NCBI RefSeq assembly: GCF_901933205.1
Contig: NC_044572.1
Coordinates: forward strand, 91,292,965-91,356,964
Reading direction: 5' to 3'
Source of the DNA: Camarhynchus parvulus
Lineage: Eukaryota > Chordata > Aves > Passeriformes > Thraupidae
DNA: 64,000 nucleotides
The stretch's first letter is position 1. Every line of letters begins with the position of its first letter. Positions 1-10,600 of the stretch are shown piece by piece. Under the pieces are notes generated by a model, which worked only from the letters and a program-made list of their open reading frames with translations, was not told where the DNA came from and searched no databases. The translations under genes and the position numbers were made by a program.

Positions 1-1243
1 ACCATATTACTGGAATCAAGTAAATATTTCACTTTTCTTCTTTAAGCTAACATGTAGAAAAATATTAGACTCCTCAAGCCACTTAAAATGAAGGGACACT
101 CACATGGACACCAAGGCCTCTTCAAGGTGTGTGTGAAATTTCATACCAAACACAGTATTTTTTCTGCTTTGCGTAACGCAGACAGCAAGAATTACATCAC
201 ATTTCTGCTCAGCAAAACATGAGGTTGTTAAAATTTAAACATGACAGCACAATCATGCTATCAAATTTTATTGATACTTTCCAAGTGAAGACTGAGCTTT
301 GAAAAAAATATCAAAGATTTTTCAAATGTGAGTTAGTGCACAAGATGTTCATTCTACAGATCAAAGAGCACAAGTTCTTAAAGTAGTCATGGCAGAACTG
401 ATAAAAGCCAAGTTTCAATTTCAGACTATAAAAAATACATGACTTGTATTTATATCTATGTGTGCAAGAGTGTTTGCAGCTCATGAAACTGACAGGCCAC
501 AAGATCTTTGCAGGGCCACACAAAGTCTGAGCCTGTCAGGCTTTCTATGAAACCAAGCGAGCCCTAACTTGAAAAAGGCTGATGTGAAGGATTTTCCTCT
601 AAATGGTGTTACACCCCGTCCCCCTCCTTACACTATTGTACACACTGGAAACGTGACAAACGCAAAGCGCAGCCTTCTGTCATCTTTTTGAGACAGCTCT
701 GCAAGGTCTCAGAGCATGTACGTATTCTGTAAGGTCCAAAGTTTTACTGGAAGAGGGCCGAGCCCTGAACTTCGGGTGTTCTTCATTTTCAGCATTTATA
801 GCTGAGGAAGCGACAGAAAGCGCAAATCTGCGGAAGCGCCAAGGGATAAACATCAACGAAGACGCTCCACCCGAGCTGAAGTTTCCCAACCCGCCCAGCC
901 CCGTCACACACAGGCTTCCAAGCACAAAGTTTCCTCCCCAACTCCGAGGACACGAAGCCCACAGGAAGCACAGTGCCTGAGCACCCCTTCTCCTGCTCCC
1001 CGCGCCAAACCCGCGTGCCCAGCCCCGGCTGAAGGCACAAGGCGGGATCCAAAGGAAACGCGGACAGCCGCTGGGGGCTGGCACGGAGCGATCCAGAGCG
1101 GAAGAGGGTGCGGTGCCACGGGACAGCCGCGCCACCAAAGCGGGAAGGGTTAACCCTGCCTCGCCCAGACCGCCTCCCTCTCGCCTTCCTTCCTCCCCTC
1201 CCTTCTCCCCTGCCCGGCGCTGCAGCTGCGCCCCGTAACTCAC
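1..1243 (-). other. INVS: Probable INVS intron 1 (5' part)
   Basis: This stretch lies downstream, on the minus strand, of the splice donor at 1243/1244. I see no coding exon and no inversin start (MNKSEN-type) on the minus strand, which fits intron 1 of INVS with the coding start further left, outside the window. Bases 1-600 are AT-rich and unremarkable; 700-1243 grade into the CpG island. The long minus-strand frames at 680-1324 and 789-1119 are GC-driven shadows. The assignment rests on synteny with mammals, where INVS and ERP44 are head to head, and not on protein similarity. Confidence 0.5.
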
Positions 1244-1405
1244 CTCCACCCCGCCCTTCTCCTCATCGCGCCACCGCCTCCAGGCGCCGCCCCGCGGGCA
1301 GCCCCGGTGCGCTCTGGGTTCCACGCCTCCTCTCCCGTTCTCTCTCTCTCTCTCCCCCTCGTTTCTTTCCTCCTCCTCCTCCTGCTCCGTGCCCTCCCCT
1401 TCCCG
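1244..1405 (-). other. INVS: Putative INVS non-coding exon 1
   Basis: On the minus strand the sequence reads GGTGGAG|GTGAGTTACG, a near-consensus donor with the exon ending at 1244. It lies about 340 bases from the ERP44 ATG, pointing away from it, as expected for the head-to-head INVS first exon. The 5' end is not visible in sequence; I place it just beyond the ETS/ZNF143-type elements at 1403-1427. The exon is purine-rich on this strand, with GA and GGA runs, and contains a minus-strand ATG near its 3' end (in GCGATGAGGAG). Mammalian INVS starts translation in exon 2, so I treat that ATG as non-coding. Confidence 0.45.
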
Positions 1406-1427
1406 GAACTACGCTTCCCGGCGTGCC
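1403..1427 (+). promoter_or_regulatory. ETS core plus ZNF143/STAF-type site
   Basis: CCGGAA at 1403-1408 (ETS core) overlaps ACTACGCTTCCCGGCGTGCC at 1408-1427. The latter fits the long ZNF143 motif, ACTACAATTCCC followed by an RGCATGC-like tail, at most fixed positions. ZNF143 sites are typical of CpG-island bidirectional promoters. The site lies between the two inferred start regions. Binding itself is inference. Confidence 0.6.
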
Positions 1428-1476
1428 CCGGGTGCGCGCGGCGGAGCGCGGGCCCCGCGGTGGAACTTGCCCGGGT

Positions 1477-1489
1477 GTTTCCTGGCGAC
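1477..1489 (+). promoter_or_regulatory. RFX X-box-like element
   Basis: GTTTCC-T-GGCGAC fits the relaxed X-box consensus RYYNYY-N(1-3)-RRNRAC with a one-base spacer. RFX factors drive ciliary genes through such sites, and INVS encodes a ciliary protein, so the position about 70 bases upstream of the inferred INVS start is meaningful. The motif is degenerate and could occur by chance in GC-rich DNA. Confidence 0.4.
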
Positions 1490-1505
1490 GGGGGGAAGTG
1501 CAGGA

Positions 1506-1526
1506 GCCGCCGCCGCCGCCGCCGCC
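1506..1526 (+). repeat. (GCC)7 trinucleotide repeat in ERP44 5'UTR
   Basis: Seven perfect GCC units are followed by GCGG, about 55 bases upstream of the ERP44 ATG and probably inside its 5'UTR. The run is short and likely length-variable. On the minus strand it lies upstream of the inferred INVS start. Confidence 0.85.
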
Positions 1527-1581
1527 GCGGAGAGTGGGAGCCGCGCTTCTCCCCTCCCCGCTCCCGGCCGCCCGATCTACC

Positions 1582-1638
1582 ATGAGACCCGCCATCTTCC
1601 CGCTCCTGCCTGACCCTGGCTGCCTCCTGCTCCTCCTG
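1582..1638 (+). CDS. ERP44: ERP44 exon 1 (coding part), residues 1-19
   Basis: The ATG has context CTACCATGA. It encodes [19 protein letters not shown], the n- and h-regions of the signal peptide. The donor is CTG|GTAAAA, phase 0. No upstream ATG lies between about 1440 and 1581, and the start matches the mammalian N-terminus in length. The transcription start is not visible. Confidence 0.9.
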
Positions 1639-4600
1639 GTAAAAGCCGCCGGCCCCCGCTGCCCTTCCCTTCCCCGCGCCGGCTTGGGCAGGGCGGCGCT
1701 GGGGTGGCCGGCGGGCCCCGCTCGGGGCTCCTCTCTCGCTCCCCTCCCCCGCCCAGCAGGTGCCGGCGGCCGGGAAGGAGGGAGGGAGGCCGGGAGGGAA
1801 GGAGGGAGGGAGCGGCCCCGGCGAGCGGGCCCCGGCGGTGTGGCCGAGGCCGATAGGCTGCGCGCACGGGGTGGGGCCGCGCCAGGGCCCGGGCCCGGGG
1901 CAGTGTCCGGGCGGGCGGCGCGGCCTGGCCCCGGCTCCGCGGCTGCCGGAGCCGGCGGGAACGGCCGTAACGGGGGCGCCTCTGCAGCCCCCTGAAAGAG
2001 GCTGTGGCTAGGAGGGGGGCGGCCTCCTCTGCCAGGGCGGGAGGACGTGGTCCTAAGCTGCGCCAGGGGAGGTGTAGGTGGGACGTGAGGAGGAATCTCT
2101 CCGCAGCAAGGGCGACTAGACACTGGGATGGGCTGCCCGCGGAGGTGGTGGAGTCACCGTCCCTGGAGATGTTCAGGAATGACTGGATGTGGCACCTGGT
2201 GCCTGGTCTAGTTGACACGGTGGTGTTGGGTCATAGGTTGAGCTCGATTATCTCAGAGGCCCTTTCCAGCCTCATTGATTCTGTGATCTTTAGTTGACAG
2301 ACTACAGCATTTTTTTTCTTAGGCTTTTTTTAGGCTGGCATTACATGCATGACCTAAGCCACCTTCCAGCTTTGCCAGTACACAAATGCAATCATTGATG
2401 TGTGTGTTTTGTGGAGATAACTTGCCTGCCCTATAGTTCTTTTTTTCTTTTCTTTTCTTTTTTTTTTAAGAAAGAGGAACCAGGCTGGTGTGGTGATTAA
2501 TTCTTACTTTTCTAGAGATGTATTGGGTCAGATTCTGGACCTTTCATAATATAAGTCACTTGCAGAACTAAGGGGAACTTGTGTGAATAAATTTTGGTAG
2601 GATTTTTCTCTTAAGATACTAATGATTTTAGTAAATCTATTTTAAACATTTGGGAGAATAAAATGGGCCAGAAAATTAAAGAATAATTGGAGGTAATGGT
2701 AGATAGAACTCTAGAAATCCAAGAAGGAGTACAGAGTAATATAGCTGCTAACAAATGGATGAACTGGTTAGGAATGAACAGTACTGGTTTTGTAATGAAC
2801 AGTACTCGTATTCATTATCCCTTTGAGATGTGCACTTCTAGCTGGGTAAGCTCTGGGTAAAATAGTATGAACTTGCTGTCATTTCAGGGTTAGAAAACAC
2901 ATGTGATTGGTAGGGTTTGAAGAAAAACACTTGAAATGTTCATGTATATATGGCAATGGCATGCTAAAAGACTATATGGGAGACTGAAGTTAGGAACTTC
3001 ATACTTTTCAGTCATCTGTGTATTAAAACAATGTTGCTTATGTGCTAGATTGGATTTCACTATTATTTTACATACAGACTAATGAGCAAAACCAAGGAGC
3101 ATGTACTGTTCAATGACACCATGGAATGGGTCCATTAAATAGACAACTACAAATTTGAAAAAGTGGGCAGAAGTCAGTGAGGTTTTCTTTGTTCATGGCA
3201 CGGTTGATCAATACAAGTTAAATATGCATCAATAAGAATTATGTTTGCCAACAAAAAAGAAAACTAGCAGGAAATAACTGCAACTATTGATCTGCAACTT
3301 CTCTGTATTTTGTCTGCTGTTTCTTTGCATATGGGTCATTTAAATCCATTTCTAATGTCGTTTAAAAGAATGGAATACATAAAACTTTAGGAAAAATACA
3401 GTTCAGAGGTTTGGTTTTTTTTTTATACAATTAAGTGTAATGTTTTCTGTGTAATTATTCAGTGTCATTTTATCAGCCATGGTCCTGTGTTGTAAGATGC
3501 CTAGTTACATGAATCAAGCCAATGAATCATTCCTTTTAGTAGGTTTGTTAAAGGTTTTGGAAAAGTTGTTCCAAGCAGTCTGGGGTGTGAGGGGATCCTC
3601 TTTCTTTAGAAGGGCTGAAAAAACTTTGTGTTGTTTGAAGAGGCGGCCCCCCCACCTGGCCGCAGCCTCCTTTGAAAAAACTTTGTGTGTTGTTTGTTTT
3701 CTTGTGATACTCGGTGTCCCTGATGTCCCTGAGATGTATCAGATAAGCTTTAAAGTTTGGTAACTTTATTTTTCTTGTTACCAACTGCATGGAATACTTA
3801 AGACCAGCGAGCAACTTGGCCTTCTGCTCCTCATCTAAAGGGTGTGCCACCTAACAGAGGCTCTTGGAGCGTGGCATATTTTGTGGATAAGTGAATTTGT
3901 TAGTGTTACATCAGGGGTTTGTAAGACAGAATACACAATGATATGTAGCTGCAAAAACAGCTTACTAAGCTGGTCTTGCTTAGTAGTAGCAATGAAGTTA
4001 TCAGGAATTCTTTTCCAGTTGGGAATTTAATATGCTGCAAAAAGAAGAAAATATACAGTGTCAAATCAAAAGAAATTCTCTTGTCTGAAGTTTGACAGTA
4101 GGAGATCACTGCAGTTGAAGAGGGCTTTGTGTCTCATGCTAATATTCTTCCCTGGTGTCACTGAAGTTTGGGTTGACATGAGGGAGATTGCAGTGCAAAG
4201 GGATACCTGCAGTCCCAGCACAACTCCGCCCTTCCAACTTTTCAGCGTTGTACTAGGCTGCTGGGAGTTGAAAGGAGACTGGAGAAAGGATAGGGGAGAT
4301 GCAGGCTGGCATGACCTCTGCCTCAAGAGCTGAGTGGAGGGGTGAGCATTGCATGGCACAGACTGCAGAGGGTCTTGTACAGCTGTTTGTTTGTAAGACG
4401 GGAAGAAGAGATGCACAGAAATGTCATGGGGCCCTTGGAGAGTGAGATGTTTCTGCCTTGTTGGTATGTTGCTTAATACTGGGCAGGACACGTCTTTAAG
4501 ATGAATCCAAGACAGTGGAATAAATGCTGATGGGAGAATGGCTCATCACGTTCTCCCCTAAGGCAAGGTGTGACTCTTTGGCTTTGCTCCATCATTCTGT

Positions 4601-7600
4601 ATGTTTGCCTGTAGTCGCAGTCAGGTATACTTTGCCTTTAAAGAAAATTCTGGAACAAGACTATTGCACATGCTTCTTCTGCATGTATTTGAGAGGCACT
4701 TGTATCGCTCAGTGCTTCCCTGGGAGGCTCAGGCACAGTGCCCCTGAGCAAAAGCTGTGACTGGAGGAAACCACCAACGGATAGTGAGGGAAATGAAGAG
4801 GGAAGTTCCTAACTGGAAAAAATACTGTAGGGTGATATTTTTCTTTCTTGTTTTACTGCCACTGCCTTTCATGTCTTGATAATATCACAACAAGTACCCA
4901 AATAATGAAAGTAAAATTAAATAAAAATTGTCTTTTAACTTAGTGTTAAATGTGTAGTAAGTTGCTCTGTAAATTTTATGTCTAGACCATATAGCTGTGT
5001 GTTTGCCTCTCTCTGCCTTTGTATTAGAAAACTAAATTTGTAATTGAGACTACTGCTCAAAATACCATATTCTGAATATGAGCATGAGTCAGAAATTGTA
5101 ATTACAGGCAAAATTAAGGCCACTGAGCCTTATACAATGAAATACGTTCCCTTCAAGGGTAGCACAGGACTTCTGAGTTGTCCATCATCTGCCATGATTT
5201 CTAAATTAAATAGTAAGCAACTGAGGAACGTTCCCCTTTGGAGAGGGGAAGCAGAGGAGTCTTGAATTCCTGTGAAGACAACTTGTATTCTTAGTGCTAT
5301 GCGAGGCAAGTTTCCTGTTTGGAGTGCTCAGGAGGGAGGAGAAGAAACTGAACTGTTCCTTGGAACAGAAGACTTGAACAATGCTGGAAAATGTATAAAT
5401 GAGTTACTGACACTAAGATCTCAGAGATTCTGTTGCTGGTGGCTGTGATGACACACTTCTTGCTTTTTCCTTTGATATCTTTACTGTTCACCTCCATAAT
5501 CTGCTTTGGGTTTTGTTTGGTTGGGGTTTTTTGTGTTTTTTTGGCAGGACAGCTTTCCTAAGCAAGAGACTTGCCCTTAGATTGCTCTCTCAAGAAAGCA
5601 GAATTACCACATTCTGTATGGTTTAATCAAACCTACTTCATTTGAAAGACTTTAGGATTATATACTGCTATTCAGGAGAACCAATTTTTCACCTTGCAGA
5701 CTCTTTTATAAGCTTCACTTTTAGAACTTCCAGATGTTTTGTTTGCTTAAGGGGGTGGGAATTGTCTCATGCATAAGGCAAGTGTACAAATATGCTGTAA
5801 ATTTTATATCAGACCTTCTTCAAAGCTTCTTCAGGAGAGTCTTCAGAGATAATTCAAAAACAAGTGCTTTAATAATGCTTTAAGTGGGTTTGGATGTATT
5901 AGCAACAACTCGTTCATTATTCCCCCCACCCCATTGGAGAGTGAATTCTCTGGTGGTCTAGAGGAGGAAACACAGGAACATTTGGGGAGGTAAGCAGAAG
6001 CAATACAGGGTGTAGAGATCAGAGCCTAAGGAATAGTCTTCCAAAACTCCAAACTGGAGAAAGCTCCTGGAGAAGTAGAGAAGAAGTGTGTTATAGAGAA
6101 TTAGGAGAAGAAGTGAAATCAAATTTCCTTTTGAGAGTTCTGCCTTTATCCTTCTTTTCTCCTTGACATGTCTTCCTTCATCAGGAGCATCCTAACCATT
6201 GGTAGGAACACATGCAATTTTCTTTTCCAAAACTGTTAGTAATGCCATGTGCTCATATTGTCTAGTTAAAAAAAGTTCATAGATAAGATTTTAGAAGTTT
6301 GAATAGCTTTAATTTTATTTTCAAATTCATTGTCTCTCAGGTATTTCTTGTTATATTGTTATTCTGCAAAGTTATTGCTATACTATAACACTAACTCAGA
6401 ATGTTTTTTTTGCTGCTGGTTGAGGATGCTCTGTTTTTCCAAGCCAGCTGTAGCACTGTTTCCACGCTTTGGTAAAAGTGCCTTGCAAAAAGCAACAAGG
6501 CATACTGGGAGAGAATTCTATAATTTTTCCTATTTTTATATATGCTACTAATTAGAAACTGACTACCCTGATAATACACCCTTTATAGCTAAGAGCCATT
6601 CAAGGAATTAAAACATGTGCAAAGTTCCAGTACTGTGTCTTCCAGAAAAGCACCTGTTACTTGGAGCTTCTTCTAGTGAAAAAACCTGGAAGCTCCCTCA
6701 CATGCGTGCACATAGACCTTTAATGGTAGTGATCCTTAAGATCTGCTCTGTGGGTGCTGATAGGACATAAAAATGGTCTCTACAGTGGCACTAAGCAAAA
6801 CGCAAAGTGCAGTGCTCTGTGCCTTAAATCATGTAGTGGTTGGAATGGTGAACGCATCGAGGATGTACATGGTTACCTAAAGTCAGGTGCTCTGGGCATA
6901 CTTTCAGCAAATAACTGGTAATCATATATGCAGCGCAAGGTTTCTGCTGAACATAGTAAATCTCCTTTTCATCTGAACACAGTAAATCTCCTTTTCTGCT
7001 GAACACAGTAAATCTCCTTTTCATCTGTTGTTAATATGGTAAATGTTCTAGGTTTCTTCCCTCCCTTGTTTCTTGACCTGTGTCTGGCTTTAGCAAGAAA
7101 GCTTTGATGGAGAGTATTAAGAATCTCACTGTGTTTACCTGATAGGATCAAGTTGTAGAGTCTGGTTTTTTTGATTGCCACTGGAAGTTTGATCATTTAA
7201 ATTTTAAAGGATTTCTTAAAGTCATTTGGTATTACTCCCTGCTCAGTGCAAGACTAACTTGGATGGAATTGCTCAGGTTTTTTTCCAATTGTCTTATAGA
7301 ACTCCAAGGATGGAGGTTTTGCAACTTTTCTGGTCACCTGATTTGGTACTGAATCCAAACTTTGTTGCAAGTTTTCTTTGAAAAGTCTGTCTGAAGGTGT
7401 GGACTGTATATATTGTCTCTTGTCCTATCACTGCATCTTTGGGAAGAGTCTGGCTCTGCCTACTCTATAACCTCTGATTAGGTTGGTGGTAGCAGCAGTA
7501 ATAACTTTTCCTTAAAGGTGAACAAATACAGCTGTCTCAGCTTCTCTTTGTATACCCTGATCTCCAGTCACTGCTCACCTTCGTAGCCATCTGCTGGGCT

Positions 7601-10600
7601 TCACTTCCATATGTTAATGTCTTGTACAGGTGGTCCCAAAGCTGGGCAGAGTCCTCCAGATGTGCTCACACAAGTGCCAGATGAATGGAAAGAATAACTC
7701 CCTGTGGTCTTCTGGCTACACTTTTGCTAACACAGCCCAGTGTGTGATTGTCTCTGCTGCAAGGTCATGCTTCTGACTCCTGTTCAACTTGCTCCCCAAG
7801 ACCTTTTCTGCAAAGCTGTTTTCCATCTGGTTGGCTCCCAGTCTGTTATTCCAACAGAGATACAGGGCTTTGCCTTTGTGGAACTTTGCAAGGTTTCTGT
7901 CAAGCCTCTTCTCCAGCCATTTGAGATATCTTTGAATAGCAGATATTCCCTCGAGCTTACAAAGCACTTCACCCGGTTCCTATCTCTGTTCCATCTTTGT
8001 GGTCATTACTACAGACAAATCTCAAACCCAGTATTGGTCTGGAGAAACTTCCTTAGAGGCCAGTTGGACATGGTATATTTGGTTACAGCCCTTTGAGTTC
8101 AGCAGTTCAGCTGCTGTGTCACTCACTTCATAGTTCACTTATTCAGTGCATGCATCAACAATTTAGGTCTAAGGATCCTTTGAGGTGCTGTGTTAGAAGC
8201 TTGCTAAAGTCAAGGCAAACAACATCCAGTACTCTTTCCTTGTTTACAGAGCTAAATGTCTTGCCACAGAAAACGGATTGATTTACTTATTCCAAATATA
8301 TGCTGGATGGATGTGGCATCCGGAAAGAAAATTTGTTTCCATGGTTCTCCTGGTGAGCCAGAGAAGAAGACATTTGTTCTGGTTCTGTGTCACTGTATAC
8401 GTCCCAGTGGCAGAAGAGCTTTCTAACTTGGTTTTCTACTCATGTGAGTAGTGTTTCTTTCCCTGGAACTCTGTTATGGGCTCAGACCTCATCAGTATAA
8501 AATCAGCCAAAGACAACATTGAGTGTCTAAGCCTTTTCTGTGTACTTTCTCTCTATGTCCCCTGCTAGCTGAGCAGCAGCCTACAATTTTCTTACTCTTC
8601 CTCTCTTCCTTTTGTTGCCAGCTTACCTTGACATCCCTCTCTCAACTCCAGCTGAGTTTGGACTGCTACCAGCTCAAGCAGTGTTTCTGTCTTCCTACCA
8701 AGTATTTTTCTTACCTCTACCTTCTGTCTGCTCCCTCTTTTTTTTTTTTTAACTCATCCAGAAATTCTTTGTTAATCCGTGCAAGTCTTCTGCCATGCCA
8801 ACTTTCTGCCTAGCGGAGTGGATTGGTTTTGAGCTCTGAAGAGGTTCTCCTTGAAGATCAGCAGGCTCTTGTGGGTCCTTTTGGCTTTCCGAGCCATGTT
8901 TTATGAGTGAACTGAATTAAGACCCCAGTGCCTTCAAGTCTTGTCACTTTATTCAATGGTCCTGCGAGGTACATATTTTTAGGTAAAAAATAAATATTGT
9001 AGTAGATTATAGATGGGATTTAGTGTGAGCCCCCGTCATATATGTAAAAGTTGCATTAGCAGTGGTAATGAAGTGAAACACAGAAGGTCCAAAATCTTGT
9101 TTCCTGGAAGATATAATTTTCCACATTTTATGTGTTGGAGTCTCCCAGCTGCTTCACTTTGGGACCAAAATGAAGATTTTGTTAATTCACAGAGACATTT
9201 CAGGTATGTGGTTTGCTACATTGTTTCAAAGCAAGATACTGCTCTGTGGCTTAGATTTCTTTAATGACTGAAACTTTGTATCCTAAATGATGTTCACGAA
9301 ACAGGAACCTGAGCAGAACATAGAATTCTAGAAATGGAATATAGTAAATGACCTGGTTCCTTGGCATGATTTTTTGCAGCCAGCCTGTCTTCTGTCTTGT
9401 TTGGCATCAGTGATTCTTGCCTGTTTCTTGTGTGTTTCATTGAGGTACATCCAAAAAAAGTATGAATGTCTGCAAGGGTTTTTTGGGTTTTATTTTCATA
9501 AATTTGTGAAAATGAGAGAAGAGCAGTCTAATCTCTGTTGTAAAATAACTGGCAGTAAAGCTTATATTTTGTTTCCAACTGGATTTGTGTGGCAATTGGG
9601 CATAAACACAGAGAGAACTTGTTCATTAGGAACTCTGCAAGGAAGTATTTTGAAAGGCAAGGAATAGGTGCCTGTTCCAATGGTCTGGAAAAAGCAAACA
9701 ACAGCTGTGATAGTGTTTTGCTGTTTCCCATAGCTGTCGTGATTATGAAGTGATGATATAATTAACTTTCTCAAAAGCTGCACAAAGGGAAAGCTTTTCA
9801 GTGATGTATCCATATTTGTAATCCCAAGAAAAGCTTTTTGTTCCTTTAGTCAGTCTATCACTTCTGACTCTTGTAATTTACTGAAATCCCCTTTCTTAAC
9901 TCTTGCTAGAAACACTTAGCTCCTAGATTCTTTGCCAGTCATACAAAGTATGAATTTTCATAAACGTGTGTATGAAACAACTTTTTTCCTTATTTTTTCC
10001 TTCTCCCTGTTGAGTCAATTCACTTGGGATTTTGGACACAATAACTGAAAGACAAATTGGTTGCTTCACGAAGGTAATTAAGACAGTATGTGGTGCAGGA
10101 GGTGAACAGTTAGGGGTTCTTTCCTTCTAATGATCCGTTAATTAGTGAAGGGAGCTCAGCGAGTGTTCGGGCCTCTCAGGAATTACCTTCGAATGGCATT
10201 TAAATCTGCTTTGGTTAAAAAGGTGTAATTGAAGGGGGAGAGGCCTTTTTAGAATTTTTTTCTGTCAACATAGGCCAGCAGAATTTGCTAAACCAATGCA
10301 AATGTCTACATATAATTGGTGTTATGTAGATAATAAATATTTTTAAATAAGCCATTAAATAGCTGTGATACCTCGCTGAGGATTTTGGTAACAGTTTTGG
10401 TTACAGCAGGCTTCTCTGTTGAGAGCAGTAAAATTGCTGCATGAAGCTGGTTGACTGCAGAGCCAGAGTGTCTGAAACTTGCTCCCAGTTCAAGCACTGC
10501 ACCATGTTAGTGTGTTCATACTATTTTTAGGACCAGTCTGGAATACTTGCTTGGATGTTTTTGTGGGAGTCAGCTTGAAGCTGGCAGGTCTATTATTCCT

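Larger units (their letters stand above)
900..2060. promoter_or_regulatory. CpG-island bidirectional promoter, INVS/ERP44
   Basis: CpG density and GC content rise sharply here against an AT-rich background on both sides. There is no convincing TATA box. The island contains the first exons of two divergent genes, an ETS core CCGGAA (1403-1408), a ZNF143-type site and an X-box-like site. The extent is judged by eye. A CR1 fragment forms the downstream edge from about 1985. Confidence 0.8.

Noticed and set aside
680..1324. Minus-strand 214-codon frame resembling an INVS N-terminus by position
   Set aside because: Its sequence bears no resemblance to inversin, which starts MNKSEN and has ankyrin repeats, and it runs across the good splice donor at 1243/1244.
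1108..2218. Long overlapping open frames on both strands (up to 295 codons), Pro/Arg/Gly-rich
   Set aside because: They follow from GC-rich, stop-poor CpG-island sequence and cross ERP44 exon 1 and the CR1 in other frames; no recognisable domain.
3695..3870. Minus-strand frame with [15 protein letters not shown], then an AATAAA, suggesting a processed pseudogene
   Set aside because: I cannot match it to any known protein or 3'UTR, there is no poly(A) tail, and the frame runs on into the CR1 piece. A database search of this interval would decide.
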